Shown here: piece after piece, positions 23,201 through 38,319 of the stretch | Layout of the letters: the number at the start of each line of letters is the position of its first letter | Position numbering within the stretch: the first letter of the stretch is position 1 | Assembly: GCA_013397455.1 (NCBI GenBank) | Contig: VYZB01000014.1 | Location: 1,498,176 to 1,562,175, forward strand | Source: Crotophaga sulcirostris | Lineage: Eukaryota; Chordata; Aves; Cuculiformes; Crotophagidae | Length of the DNA stretch: 64,000 nt | Direction of reading: 5' to 3' | Notes under the pieces: model-generated | Seen by the model: only the letters and a program-made list of their open reading frames with translations | Databases searched by the model: none | Told to the model about the DNA's origin: nothing | Made by a program: the position numbers and the translations under genes

Positions 23201-24185
23201 AAATTTCACTCTCTTTGTCTCCGTGAGCCATGCTTTCTGTACGGCTCGTATCTGTCACTCACAAATTCAAACCACGCTGGTCCTGTGTCCCATATCACAG
23301 GGTATTCTTGCACAATATCTAATCACAAATACTTTGTTCCTTTATCCAAGAAGCTTCTGAAAGAGTGCGTTTCTGAGTCAACATCAGAAGAAAGCCAGAA
23401 GGTATGTGTGTTTTGTCTTGGAAGGATAGCGCTGTTGGCTGGAAGCCTGAGGCTTGATAGAAGGGAATGTGGCACAACCCTCCACCAGCTGTTTTGCTGG
23501 GTTTTTATGATCTAAAATGACGCCTCATCTGAAAGATGAGGGCCAGCAGGCTCTGATGGCACAGGCTCCTATTGAATGAAGATGTTTTTCTGCACCATTC
23601 ATGCTCTCTGGGGTCTCAGCTTTCTCTGAGTCCATCAGGGCATGATGCCTGACGCCAGGAATGAGAAGAGGACTAAATTGTTTCCTACTGATGAATCTGG
23701 CCTAGGATGGGTTTGAGACACCTCATGGCTACTTTTTTTGCTGCTCCATAAAACGTTGCTGCTCTGGTGACAGGTACCATACGTGCACAGAAAGTAAGCT
23801 GTGATCTTGTTAGCTGGTGTCACACTGGCCCCCACAAGTTAGGCCTGGGGTAATGAGACACTAAGGCAACAGAGGGAACCTCCAAGTACAACCCAGATGT
23901 TGCAAGAAATCTAGTGCAGACTCTTGAAACATATTTTCACATCCTAATAGGGAATCTGTGGCTTCTCAGCCACACATCATACAGATCCACAGTCCCTCCC
24001 ATTGCCCAACAGCAATGGACTGGATGGCAGCCCCAACAACTACTTGGGTGAAAGAGCTGTACAAGTTGACTAGCCCATTTTCTATTGATTTACACTGACT
24101 TCCTACTGGGTCATCAGCAGGCTGTGGGACACAGATGAAGGTTTGATAGTCCATTCAATAAGAAATGAGCATGCCCCACAATCAC
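20263..24185. other. Intergenic DNA downstream of PTPRG
   Basis: No gene recognised. The stretch 20690-22450 is moderately GC-rich and has several overlapping frames of 130-190 codons on both strands, none with a family signature. The stretch 22560-23050 looks like a conserved noncoding candidate and is listed separately. Confidence 0.6.
22560..23050. promoter_or_regulatory. Candidate conserved noncoding element
   Basis: AT-rich motifs of homeodomain type (gaattaattgatgg, gctaatgagttt, tcaattaatctgacag) flank a CpG-bearing core at 22845-22935 that includes TGACGTG. The pattern suggests regulatory sequence. Cross-species conservation has not been shown here. Confidence 0.25.
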
Positions 24186-24420
24186 ATAGAATTGTAGAAT
24201 CATAGAATCACCTGAGTTGGAACGGACCCAAAAGGATCATCCAGTTCAACTCCTGTCCCTACATAGGACACTCCCAACATTCACACTGTGTGACTGAGGG
24301 CATTGTCCAAATGCTTCTTGAACACTGGCAGACTGGGTGCTGTGACTGCTTCCCTGGGGAGCTGTTCCAGTGCTCTACCACCCAATGGGTGAAGAATCAC
24401 TTATGATGGTCAGCACGTTC
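24186..24420 (-). mobile_element. CR1 LINE 3' fragment
   Basis: Starts with repeats of the CR1 tail unit in reverse (agaatcatagaatcacctga), then ttggaacggacccaaaagga and the stretch through aatgcttcttgaacactggc to ctgttccagtgctctaccac. This is the reverse complement of the CR1 3'UTR. It is 5'-truncated. Confidence 0.9.
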
Positions 24421-27400
24421 TCATCCATTGGTTGAGGTGTCTCCTTCATGCAGACTTAGTGAGGCAGGAAGTACTGGTGACAATTACAATCGCCATGAAT
24501 TTTGTAGAATGAAACTTGGGAACGCTGTTTCAAGCACTATCCCTTTGGCATCCGGCACAGCACAGTCCCTAGTTCAGCACCAGAGCTCCGAGATGCTGCA
24601 TGCCCCTCTTTCTGCAGGAGGGGAAGGCTGCAATCCTCTTCAGTTCCTTGCTGAGAAGGAAAAGCAAGGGGAGAGCTGATGCGCTTGATTGCAGTCTAAA
24701 AGGAGATCTTTAGTGTTTCCTCAGCCAATGCATGGGAGGAAAATTATGATACTTTAAAGAAAGCCTGGCTGTTTTCTCTCTGCATAGAGGGTCCTACATG
24801 GTGCACAAGAGGGATGGAATGGGGTTGTCTGCATGTACTACACAAATGAGTAATTTTCTGTAACAAGGTCCTTATCAGGTTTCGTCAGCAGATGATCAAA
24901 AAGAATAGAAAACCATGGAAAAACAATGAACTGAGGCCTTGGTTACATGCAGCATGATGAGACCATGCTCAAATCATTACCAGGAGTGGCTGTGTCAGAA
25001 CTGCGAGTCCGATCATGAGATCAACATTTGGATTCTAAGCTATAGTTTTAATTTAAAGTATCACTTAATGCCATCTAAATTACATATCATTTCATCCAAG
25101 ACATTGTGAACTGACATTTGTAGAGAACATCAGGTTACAGAACGCCCGGCGTGTTTGAATGCCACAGATGTGACTGTGACCAAAACAAATTGGTGGCTAT
25201 TGTAGCTGTAATGGAGCAAGCTGTATAAAAAATAGGAAAAATAGGTGACACAGAATAAAAGAGGTAAGCTATTTAACATTTTATTTAGCTAGGTACAGAA
25301 AGGTTATCACACTTTGCAACTAGCAAAGAGTGCCCTCAGTTTTGCTTCATACTAGCCTTCAAGCGGAAAAACACCATTAGTGAAGGGAAAAAAAAATCAC
25401 TAAAACTCTTAAAAGTTCAGTAACTTATGAAAGCCTCTGCCTTCTGAATTGTAGTGCTTTAAATAATCTTCCTTATTACTTAAATCCAATTTTCTAGATA
25501 GCCTCTTCCTTTGAGCCTATTAGATGTATGTTATGCCTTTGCCTGAAAGTCTCCTAGTGAACCATAAATTGATTACAGTCTGTGAAATTGGCCATAAGTA
25601 AATCTTTGCTCTTTTTTTTACCTCTATTTTCTTTTCTTTTTTTTCTGAAATAAAAAGGATGCAGGTGGCTTGTCTGCTATCAGGGTACAGACCCTGTATG
25701 CCCTTTAGAAATGCTATTGACCTCCTAGCAAGGATGTAGCTCCTGAAATACGTAGCAGTAGGCTCTTATATTATGAAGCTAAGATGACTGCGTTCTTGAT
25801 AATGCCACTATGTGACAAAAAAAAGCTTCAATTCTCAATCTTTGGTCTTTGTCATGACAAGTACATTCGCAATAGGCAGGGGTTTATTCATCTGATAGGT
25901 TTATGCATCTCATAGTAGTCTACTGCGTAATGTATTTGGAAAGAATGAGGCGCACCACAAACATACCTGATGGGTTTAATGCAGGATATTGGCACAAAGA
26001 ATTTAACAACATTTGTTTAGCTCATTATTTGTGTTCACAACTCACACATGTCAAAAAAAATATCCCGAATATTTCTTGCATCACAAGTCCACAATAGCGG
26101 AGTGCCACAGCCAGCTTGCATGTTGTTACAGCTTCATAGTATTCACCCAGTGAACTGGGAGAACATTTTATGGCTGTGTAGAAAGAATAACTGATTTAGT
26201 ATAACCTGGCCAGGCAAGTAGAGCCTGGCCACCACACAGTTTTCTCTATCTGCCAGAATTTTCCTCCAAATTCCGGATACCTGATCGGCCAAGACTCAGC
26301 ACCTTCCAGTGCCCAGCGAAGATCAATGACTGGTCTCTGATTCATCAGCTTTAACAGTTTCTAAAACACATTGTTGTGTTGTTATCCCCAGGAACTGGGA
26401 AGAAGATTAAGTATTTAACTGCCAAAAAAAGTATATATTAGGCTGTGTTTCCCACATAAAAGGTACGAAAAAAAAAGAAAGAACTCCAAAATGACAGGTG
26501 AAAAGAACATCGCAATTTAATATAAATGGCATAAAGTTATTTAACTTGCACCAAAGTTCACATATAAGGGATATTATTAGGTGTCCCCCCACTGCTTTTT
26601 GTGCCCTTGTTTCTTTCAGATGGTCTCTGTTCTTGTGCTCCTGACGCTGCATGGAATTGGGAGACAGACCATGCTCCACAATATGATAATGCTGCTCTTG
26701 CAAATGATCACAAAGTCACAGACACATGGCACAGAATGTTGACCCCGTCCAATGCTCTCCTGGAGGCTTCCAGTTTGTTCAAAAGACTGTTTTGGGGATA
26801 CTGTATTCCCACAGACTTTACACCAGATGAGGGAACTCTCATAAAGTCCACCACCTTGGGTGCTTTGCCCAGATATTTGTTATTAACAGGCATTTAATCA
26901 CAGCTTCAGCAACGAGCAGCCCTGAGCAGGGCTGATGTCTTCCTGAGCATATGGCAACCCCTGCCCAAATTTTCTGCCTTAATCATCACTCAGCCTCTTT
27001 TCTTCCTCAGACTACACAGTGGTCCCTTTCCAAAATAGAGAGCAAAACCCCATTATGTTATTTTAAGTCCGAAAAGCACATCCCAAAAAGGTAGCATTAA
27101 CTTTGACAATTGGATTCTTTGCCTTTGGAGCTCTTATTCTATATTCTGCCTGCACTTACAGAGACTTCAATCTGTATTGATTTTTCCTGTGCCACCTCTC
27201 AGCATCCTTCCTAGGCAGCATGATGCATTAACTTTCCATATAATGAATATTCCTGTTTGGTTCTGTGCTCTGAAATATACCCATCTCTGAATGAGATTTC
27301 AACACTCTGCATTGCTGATTTTCAGCTGCATGCCAAAGCCCTTGTTTTTCATAGGCTGGGAACACCAAAAGAGCCCTCTAGACCCAGAGGTCTTGCTTTT

Positions 27401-30400
27401 AACACAATCACTGTTGTATTGGAGGGAGGAGAGCCTTTATATATTTTAGACTAGCCCCAACAATAAAGTTATTAAAGTTATTTTCCACCTTACAAGAAAG
27501 GTACCTGATGATGATATTGTTCCTGCCTTTAAACTAATTTTATTTCAATATGGTACATTTGCAGTCATCATAATCCTATTGTTGCATGTTATTCCCAGTA
27601 TAATGACTGAAAATGCTATTGCTTGGGGGAAGGGGGTTGTTCTGGTTTTTGTGGGATCGGGTTTTTTTCTGATTAATTTTATCTACTGCTATAATATCAG
27701 AAGATAAGCCAATTTATTCACTAAAATCCTTCCTATCCATTCCGTTGTTGGCGTCAGTTTCCAGTGAAGGATGCAAGGTACTTCTGCAAAGCAATTTGAA
27801 GAAAGACCTACAGTTATTCCGTTAAAGATAAACTGCACCCACACTGCTAAGTGTCTGTCCCAGCCATAGTACAGAGCAGGTAGCATCCTTGCAGCTCAGC
27901 TTCTCTCAGGAGATGAGAATTTATACATAATTGTAAAACTATATAGTCAGCTCCTCCTGGATTTGGAAAACAGTGGCATTAAATCCATAGCCTCTCTAGG
28001 GTGGCACCTCCACAGCACTGGGAATATCCATAGTCTTCCTGAAGTGAAGAGCAGCAGACCTCCAAATAAAAGAATTCCAGATATTTTATTTTCCACTCTT
28101 AACTTCTTGCTGAATTTTAAAAACTCATTTTCAACTTGTGTAAAATGGATGACAACTGGTTTCACACCATGTCATTACAACTATTACAGCTTACATCCTG
28201 CTTTCTCAAAAACATTGAGTCCCAGACTTTAGGAAATTTAGAAGATAATGAGCTTCAGAAGAGTGGAATTTTAGCCTTCCTGCAATTATGTTTTTTGTGT
28301 TAAGCACACAATTGCCAAAGTCTTTCTCAGATATCCAAGTGAACCCAAGAGCCAAGGTAGGTAAGAGGTACTTAGTGAGCAGGCTGGCATATGAGGCATC
28401 ACCCCACTTAGACACTCAGCTCTCCACTATGGTCAGGAGACATGATTTGATTGCTATGGAATGATTGTTGGGGGGGAGGGCAGGGGGCAGCTTCCAGAGG
28501 ATGTAATTTCTACAGAATCCAACTTACCTGCACTGCTGTTCTATGCACTGCTGTAGCAAACTGGGTTTTTTTAATGAAAACATTATTTCCTTTTCCCAAC
28601 TCAAAACCTGAGCTTCCTCAGAATGCAATGGCAGAAGAAAAAGAAATTTCTCCCTCTCTTCACACCCAAGTTCTACCTGACACATTCCCTCTTTACAGAA
28701 GGAGCTTGTCAAGCATAAGCAAGTGCTGAAAGACAAAACAGTATTTTAAAATTGCTTTCATATTATATGCCCATTACAGTTATGTTTTGTGTCGAACTTC
28801 CTTTTATAATAGTAAGAATTAATATTTTCACAAATGGGTCTCAGTCGTTGTAGGTGGTTACAGAGTACAGCAGGTTGATTATTGCTGCATTAGAGCATTA
28901 TCTGCTGATGAGTTTGTAACCCATGTTATTCTTATCTGTTAGGTGCTCATATTACCTATTACTAATTTATAACCTGACCTCATTATAAGGTTGTAGTATG
29001 GGCTGCAACAGACTACAGCACAAACAGGCAGGTCTCCAGCACTAAGAGGTTTTCTCTGCAGCTAATCCCAGCTTCATTATGCATTCCTTGTTTAGATTTG
29101 ATCACATGCTGTTGATATTATGGAGGGCTCTGCTTCTTCCTAGGACGTGGTTATCAATAATCCATGTCCTGCCTTTCCCCACATGGCAACTGATGCCTGT
29201 AGCAGTACATGGTACTGGCAGCTGGTAGCCTTTAAGGTTTCCCTTGGTTTGAGTACTATGCAGAGCGCAAAAAAAGAATAAAGATCAAGAGTAACACATT
29301 GCTTTTATCACATGTACAGAAACCAATGTAAGGTGGTGTGAAATGACAAAGTGGATCAGGAGCTGCAGCTGCTGGTCAGCATGGGCAGCAGGTGTTGGTG
29401 TGGGTATATGGTTTGGTGTATGTGCTCCTCTTCACTCCTGCCACTTCACTGGCTAAGGCTGAAGGCACATGAAAAAAAGCAGTTAAAGAGCCAAATGCAA
29501 CGGAGTAGAGCTGAAGTCTTTTAAAATTTTCTCTTCACTGATTCCCTTTGGTTCTCTCTCATAGTGCATCTTTAAAAAGACTCAGTGACTGAGTAATTTC
29601 TGACTTGTAGAATCCTAACCTTTCTGTCCCAAATTAGTTGGCGCTATGTTTTTAAAAGCACTCAGTTCCCTTTCAGAATTAATTCCTACAGTTTCTTTTC
29701 TTCATCTGTTTTCTGATTTTAAACAAATGTTACTCCAATTCTATGCCATATCCATAGTGGGAGATGTTCCCCAGAAATGACCCCTCTAGTGTCCAGAAGT
29801 GCTTGATAAATAATACTCAGGTTACATGGAAAATGACCCTTTACTACCAGAGATTGCATTTTTGGGAAGTTCCTTCAGCACCTTGTGGTAATGTACCTTG
29901 CCACCTTTGACATGCTGTGTGGGATTTAGGCCAAGGACCCCAACACAGCTTTCATGAGGTATCCTACAGGTAATGTCCACCGCCTCCCAAACCTGAACAG
30001 AGACTAATAACCATTTCTTCACTTGGCTGTGCATCTTCTAGTGAAGCAACAGCAGTCCATTCTCAGAGTCTATAACAGCCTAAGCCAGTACAAAGTATAT
30101 AAAAGTTATGAACTACATTTTTTAAATAGAACTGGGCAAGCATAATTTTAATCAGCCCTGTTTGATTATTCCAGTTGGCACAATGTGTAAAAAGCTATCA
30201 CAAATTATTTTGAGATATTAGCCAATTACAAAGAGCCATTTCCAAAGAGGAAATTTAGGGCATCTCACTAATGGCTTGATTTATGCAGCAGTCCATATTT
30301 TAGCAACAGATCACTCGATTGCTTATATAAACTGCTTTCATTTCACTGACTTTAAGTACAGAGGAACTGTAAATAGATAAGCAGCTCTATGAATAACAGA

Positions 30401-33400
30401 ACCAAGGAGCCTGCTTTCCTATGAATTTGATTTGGTAGGAAAAAGTCCTATGCGGACCCTACAACATCTAGCAAGTGATAATCTCTCCTTATAGCCTTTC
30501 TTTTTCTTTGAATAGCCATCTATTTTCATAAAACTTTTTGAATGGCCATGTCTTTGGGACTAGTAACGTTGGTGTTGTATTTGGCTGCAATTGGTCAACT
30601 TCAAAAATTACTGAAAAAAGAGATGTGAAAGTTGTGTGCCTGCATGCATGCACAGCTGCATGTACACACAGAGCATGACCACATGCACCTCATTTAAGTA
30701 GAAAAATGTGCTCTTTAAAAAAATTATATAAGCTGCTGTAACTCTGCAGATTCTGCCAGAGTCACATCCATTTTCAGAAACTGAAGAGTTTACCATCAAC
30801 TGATATCCTTCTACGACATGGTTTAATGAAGAAAATAAATGATACTCCCTAAGGGAAGTCATTCTCTCATTTCTTAGAATGTATTTCTTTTCTCATATCT
30901 CTTACTGAACTTAGTAATAATGTAGTAACAGAGATATTCTTTGGAAAGATGAAGCACTAAGCTGAAACATAAATGACAGAAAACCAAGCGTTGACCCTTT
31001 TCACGTCAATGGCAGCACTGACATTTTTACCAAGTTCTTTTAAAGCCTGAACTCTACAGTGCTCTCCATAACTCTGATCACAAATATAGCCCTGTTCAGT
31101 AAAGCCAAAGACAGTCAAGTGGGCAAGAAAATCTGAGAATATTGTTAAAATCTGCTGTTATTTTAATATTTTAAACTGACAGCATTTGAAAACCAACTTG
31201 AAAGCTAAAATTTAAATTCACCTGCCTTTCTGTGCCTTAGGCTACGAAACGGGTTCAGAAAAAGAGCCAACTACAAATAATGTCATGTAGGACTTCGTAA
31301 TGTAAAGCTCATAGCGAGATCACAGCAAATAGAAGTTTACATTAGGCAGCCTACGCAGACCGAAAGATCTTCACAACACGGAGGTATTTTGTTAAAAACA
31401 CTCTCTCTCCCATGCTGGAACAGAGCAGCAGCACTCTGCACACCTACACAGCATTGGTGTCAACTGCAGGCAGAGCCAAGCAGGCTGCCCAAGTTCTGCG
31501 TTACATGGTTTATTGCTGATTTTCCCTCTGCAATACCATTCATAGCCAGAGGCACAGAGCAGCAGGTGACTTTGAGCTTTTGCAAGTTTTCTCTCAAAGA
31601 TGACTATCAGCTGATGACAACACTGATACCAGTGATGTGATCCTGGAATCTCACCAGCACATGGCTGCTACAAAACACTTGCTGTTGGAAAGGCTCTGCA
31701 AGTTAGGCTTCCCTCCAAAGGTGAGACAGACTCCCAGTCACAAACTGATGAAGCTCTGTGTTAAAATGACTCTATTTTCTTGCTCTCTCTACCCTTCTAC
31801 TCTTTCCAGGAGGCTGTCCTAGAAATTCACTTGTCTGATGCTCAAGTACTTTCCTCAAATTTCCCGGCTCAAAAGAAGATTTGTTCATGACATCCATTTC
31901 TCTTTCTGCTAGCTCTACCCTTTTGCTTAAAAACCTTTTTTTCTCTGATGTTAACACTACTCATGTATTAGTTGAAAACAATCAGATACTCCTCCTGATT
32001 TTGTCTTGATAAATAAGACAAACATTTTAATCTCTTCTGGCAAAACATGCTCGCTCCACTAAATTGATCATCCAAAAAGCATTTTCTATACCTCTTCATT
32101 TTTCTTGAACTCAGGTGACCAGAAACACACCACAACTGGTCCAATAAGTAGAATGATCCATAACAGGCTTGCAAAGAGCTCATCTGAACAATTCTCTCAA
32201 GGGGACAGAGGAGTGAGATAGTCCATCTTTTCCTCCATTTGCTGATCAGGGGTAAACCTAAGAAGCGAGGTTAAAATGAAGGATAAAGTATGTGCTCTAA
32301 TTTGGGATTACTGCAGACTATTTGTGTCCCTGGTAAGTATCCATTAATTAAGCTTTTCTACTGCTTAGATAACCCTTGCCTCGCTCTGCTTCCCATTCAT
32401 CTGCACAAAGCAAATATGATGCATTGCTATTTATTCTTTACACAGTGTTATAAAGCAAAGTTGATTCATTTTATGACACAGGGCTTGAGATATTTAGATG
32501 CTGTTTGCTTTTCTTAAATTTATGTGACCATGCTGCTTGCTTCTCTGCTTTTAGTAGAGTTATTAATGTTCTAAAGGTTTTGTTACATACTGGTTACATT
32601 CACTCATTCAAACTTTAAAATATGTCCTGAGGAGAATTATTTATCAAAATATTTTTGTGTTTCTAAAAAAATGTAACTTCTCTCCTTAAAAAAAAAACCC
32701 AAACAAACAACCAAACAACAAATAACCATAGAAGCAAGATAAAGAAAAGAGGTTAATACAAAAAAAAGAATATTTGCATATCTTTTAAAATCTGCTGTGA
32801 AAGCTGCTTTTGAGGGTCTTCATTTCTGGTTGCCCAACAAGATGCCATTAGACTTTTTATTTTCTTTTAGCAGTGCTAAAGGCACTGTTTACAATGATTT
32901 AAATTGCAGTTCTGAGCACTCAGCTCCTCTGAAAATAAGGCCCTATATGGGTCAAGTTGGTCATTTCCTTGGAATGAACACTTGAGAAAACATTGGCTTT
33001 AAGCGAGTTGGTTCAGACTGTGAACCTATCCTGGCAGTGATAGGAACAGGACTGGGGGTTTCTCACTGACTGATCAAATGACTCTCCTGTGCTGTCACCA
33101 AGAAAGAGAAAGGTTATTTTCACTGAATTGCTGAGTACATAAAACGTGTTGAAAGAAAAGGTAAAACTTCTTGAAAGGTTTTAGAAATGGTTATATTTAT
33201 AATCTGTGGTGCTAGGATTTTCAAGTCCAGTGTTCAGTGAAGCTAGACTGACAAATTTATTATAGTTATAAGGCTGAGAAACCTATTAGAAGAAATATAA
33301 TAGAAGGTACATTTTTGTGAAGCTTTAATAGGAACTGAAACAATTCAACAAAAGACTAAATTTGGTAAGGGGGGGAAAAGTCATTTATTAAATCCTTCTA

Positions 33401-36400
33401 AAAAGATTGACTGACCTTTCTTTAAAAAGAATGGGGTTTTTTGTTAAAAATGAAAAGCTCAACCTCCATAACAACAACCTAGTAAAAGGGTTTATTAGAA
33501 ACTGGCTTCTTGTGCAAGTTCAGTTATTTTTATTGTCCGTAAATGTTGGTGTTATGCAATAAGAGAAGCACTGTTGCCTCTCTAATTTCTCTGAGGGACT
33601 GAAGAAACTCATAATAAAAGCATTCCAAATCTAAATTGAAATAAAAAATAGAAGACTCCTGCTCAGGTTTGTATGGCAAAAAACAGAGACAGAAACTATG
33701 GGCTGAGAATTCAGCTCATAAGGAAACTTAGCCAGAACTGTGAAGGTGGTGTTATTTCTTCTACCTCTGCTTACAGTAAAAGTCAAGCTATTAATATCAG
33801 GCATCTTGACAGTCACATAAATGCATATATTAAAATTCAAAGTACTTTTTGCCTCTGTAGATGTATCATCATTACAGAATAAGACAATTTTAATGTAACA
33901 TCAGCTGGCAATAGCATTACTTACTCACACTGGATAAAAGTTACAAGATGACTTGTATACCCAGCACAAGCAGACAAGCTGAAGGTGGTGACTACTGTCA
34001 CCTCAGAACAAGAGTGTACACAAGGTTAAATAGTCCACTCCATTCAAAGCGGTGTGGGAAGGAGCTGGAAGATGGTTAAACTAACCACCAGATCATGCAT
34101 GGGATTGCATTCACGCGAACACCAGCAGGCACTGACTTGCCCCTCAGTAACCTTGCTAGGGTTTCAAACCAGAACCTCAAACCAGGCACAGCTGACAGGC
34201 TTTCTGTCCAGCTGGCAGGCATAGCCCAGTCAGGGCAGCCCAGTGAACCTCCACAAGGCTGTGACAGACAGACGCTGCGGGTGGTTGTGAAGCAGATGAT
34301 CGGCCACCAAGCTGGTACACCATTACGGGCACCAGTGTGAGGAAGGCAGTTTCCCAAAGCTCCCCGGACAGCCTGTAGAGAAAGGTAACGTTGGCCTTCA
34401 GAGCAGCTCCAGATTCTCAGCTTCATGCTTGGTGTCACTGTCAAGGACAGCTTCTCTCTCTCATTAAGGAGGGAGCCTTGGAAAATCAGCCTTCTCATGT
34501 ATAAATCACCTGATGTGACTGTCTCCCTGGACAGCCAAAAAGTGTTTCTGTCCCTTTTGTCTTCGTGCATCCTGTTGTTGCTCTCAGGAGGAGCACCCTC
34601 TCAGCGCACAAGTGGGGGAAAGATGTCCTTTACATGGGCAAGTGAAGTGCTGCTTGTCAGGTAAGAGCTAACATCCTCACTCAACATACTTCAAACAGGG
34701 ACTGGTTCTCAGAGTGTTTGGTTATATTTGGTTTCCTGTGTTCAGTTTAGGGAAAACAAACAGGAGTTGTTGGAAATAAAGCTGTAATTTACTATCCTAA
34801 CATGCTGAGAAGCAATTAGATTCAAGCTAATTACTGTAAATAGTTTTTATAATTACGTGTAAAACATCCTACTACCTGTACATCTGTTAAAGTCAGCTGA
34901 GGCCTGTAGATTTTTTTTTTTTTTTAAGAGAAGGTTTAATGTTATTACTCAAGGGCCAAATTATTTTCTTGAAATCTTTAAAAAAAGTAGCTAAGCTACA
35001 GAAATTACCAATGGAAAGCACCAGTTAGGGCACGTACCCCCTTGACAGTACTGAACGAGTCTATCACTAAATTGCCTCAAGAATTGTCTTGGCTAGTTTA
35101 TATTTCACAGCTATATCTACTACTACCTGGAAAGACTGTTCCAAAACCTGAAGGATTCTCAAAAAACAAAAACCAAAAAAAAATACCCAAAAAACCCCAA
35201 ATAATTTACAGATGAATACTGATTTTCTTAGCTTTGTCCTTATTCACCAGGTTTTTATCTCTACTTGAAGAATAAAGAAAATATTCCGTTCCTTACATCC
35301 TTCTACCACAACCACTGTTTTTTCCTTTGCCATTGGACAGTTTGTCCTGACCTGATCCACAGTTTCACACCACACTTTCACAGCCACACAAACCAGTTGG
35401 AGTTCCACCACCCCTGTCAGTTCTTCTTCCCACAGGAACTCTTGTTCTGAACTTAACTGTCTCTAGCTTGGACAACAATTTTTGCACCAGATGAAGGGTG
35501 CTCAGCCCATCCAGGTCTCTTTTTTGGGTCTGGTTCACCTTAAAGAGGTCTCCTGTTGTCTGGGGACAATTCCAACAAGCACATATGGACTGTGTGCATT
35601 CATTTGTCTAAGCATACAGTAACACATTGCCAATTTGCATTCAACAAAGTGTGACCTTCACACAGGTACCAGTCTTTTGCACATCAAATACACATCTTCA
35701 GCTGCCTAATAACAAAATGCAAATACAGGAGCATGTGGTTGCATTGTCCTAGCCTTTATGAGCTTCATCTCAGCACTGATGTTACTATCTCAGAGAAGTC
35801 AACTATCTGAAATTCTAAACAGAGAATGGTATGGGACCTGCCAACAGTACGGTTGAGAGCCACTCCTTGAATACTGGAATGTGAGGGGAAAGAGGAACTG
35901 GAAATTGGTGTTTGCACTTTCTAGGTTTGCTGCTTTATCAGCTTGATCCTGCACTGGGAAGACATTTCCTTGCACTCCTTTGCCTTTTTAGCTGCTTGTA
36001 ACTTAAAGCAGCTTCACATGGGGTCATGCAGCCAACCTCTGCAGCTGATAGGAAAAACTGCCAGAGAGAAGGTGACGGCTACCAGCTGCTCTGATGGGAT
36101 TTCATGGCTCTGAGATTGTCCCTCAGGCCTGGTATATTTTACCAATGGTATCACTTAAGAAATGTTTATGAATAGATAGACTTTGGCCCTACAAGTGGAT
36201 ATTAAGCTACTATAGCAACAGAGGTGTACCTTCAAAAGGCAAGTAAAGAAAGAAGAGGAAAGCAAAGCAATTAGAAAAAAATGAAGTATATGCACTTTAA
36301 AAAAAACCACTTTGGAAGTGATTTTATGTAAAAAAACTCCTTTCTTACTGTTTTTCCTTTGAAATACTCCTGTTTTAAAATCCCAATAGATAAAAACATT

Positions 36401-38319
36401 CCATTTTTTAAAGACTGACATATGGCAAAAAAATTGGTACCAGTAAATAAACGCACATAAAGCTAAATCATGCCATTCTAAATGTTAGTAAAAATGACAA
36501 AATAAAATACTAGTGATATAAACTACACGCAGGTGTGTAGCATATTACAAGCAAAAAGCATATCTTGCAATTATAAGCCTACAGTATTTATTTCACTTGT
36601 CTGTAATTACATTTTATACATGTTTGTTTAGTAATATCAATCCAAGACATCATTTTGAGGATATAATTAACTGCATGTTAGAACAGAATGTGTTTGCCTG
36701 GTTTTGTGTGTTGCAAGGTGTAAAAGTCTCTTGTTAGCTGTGTTTAAGTGCCACCTAGTGTTGCAACTCACCAGTTTCGCTGAGAACATTCTTTTCTCCT
36801 ACATTTTCAGAGTTACACCAAATTGCAAGATTAAGAAAAACCTTAGGGTAATAACACTCACATTTCAGTGCTAACGGCAAGTCCCCAATCCATATGTAGG
36901 TATTCACGGAGTATGGGATGTCATGCATTACACCTCTACTGCAGTCTGCGACCAAGCCGTGGAGACTGCATCGGGGTTACACTGTACCACGGTCATATCA
37001 TTATAACTGGGCAGTAAATACAGCTCCCAGGGTTTCACGTGCACATATCTAGTTTTTCAGATTTTTATAACCGTGGTCCAGCACTAAATTCCCACAGAGG
37101 CAGAAGAATCCAATGGAGACACACATATAAAAAACTTTTAGATATTTTTTCCTGTAATGGTCAAGGAACAACTGGAAACCTGGGGCGACAACATAATGAT
37201 CTACATAGCATGCTACAACTGGATTCCAGAGCATTAGGATGTGCAAGAAAACTCCTTTCCCCATGAGTTCCATCTATAAGGCCCTGTTTCCTCATTCATA
37301 GACTTCCCTGTGCATACTTCACAGTGACACGAGCTCCCCATTCAGATCAGAATGCTGTCAGAGATCTCTGGCCATCACTAGCAGTCACCTTCTTTTTAAA
37401 ATAAGTTTAAAACATATATCCTTGACAAGTTGGGAACTGCTCCAGGTTAGGTTGCTCTTCTAATGAAAAAAGAACATTAATACTGAAAAAAATAAATGCA
37501 GAGTTTATAGCTCATTAGCTATGAACTTACAGAGTTTCATTCACTGTGAAATTATGGTTTCCATCCTGTCTCTAATTCTGCAACACTGAACAATTGATGC
37601 TATCTGTAGCTTAACTAAAATGCTCTTTGCATTCTCTCCACAAATGGCATACATAATGGTTTGTGCAAACCAAACTTCAATTTGTCTCTATTCTTTCTGA
37701 AATTCATTAAATGCTAGAAGAAAGATCAGTGTCATTAATGAGAACTGGTGTAGCTCAAAGTAGAATAAGCAAAACATTTAGGCTTCCCGTTAAATTTAGT
37801 GAGACCGTAACCATTAGCTTTTCGCACCATTAGAAACAGGGACAGACTCCTATTTCTCCATATCGTTTATTGGAAATTCTTGTCTTTAAATCACAATGGT
37901 AAAAAAAAAGCACAAAAGAGACTTTAAGTACTATTTATCCTGACTGCTGCAATAAGTTGACAAGTACATTAAAGAATTTCGACTTAATTATATGTCATAA
38001 AGTGAATTAATGCGAGTTTGTTGGAGAAAGATAAAATCAGAGAATGGAGAAAATGGAGACGATAAAGGGCTGAAGAATCACATGAAAAAACTTGTGCTCA
38101 GCATTAAGAAAGGCTGGTGGTGAGGCCCTCTAAAACACCAGGATCAGAGAACATTTAAGAAGGAAAGTAGGGAAAATGAGCTCTTCTAGAGCAGTTTTTG
38201 AACATTACCTGCAGCTCCCAATGTGCATAAATCTACCAGGCAACAATTAAGAAAATTAAGAAAAATGAGTTTTTGGCTGTATTTGGCTTAGAATTGTTTA
38301 TGTTTTCTGCAAAGAACAT
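24421..38319. other. Intergenic DNA between PTPRG and C3orf14
   Basis: About 13.9 kb of AT-rich sequence. I see A- and CAAA-rich low-complexity runs near 32690-32740 and 35160-35200, a T-run near 34911-34926, and a small CpG group near 36940-37080. No open frame here has a recognisable product, and no RNA gene is evident. Confidence 0.6.

Noticed and set aside
31968..32183. Old LINE fragment on the minus strand
   Set aside because: One short piece (gaactcaggtgaccagaaac) looks CR1-like, but the flanks do not, so the match is too weak.
34076..34664. Open frames at 34076-34570 and 34425-34664 as a gene or retrocopy
   Set aside because: Mixed composition but no recognisable protein, no splice pattern and no repeat family I can name.
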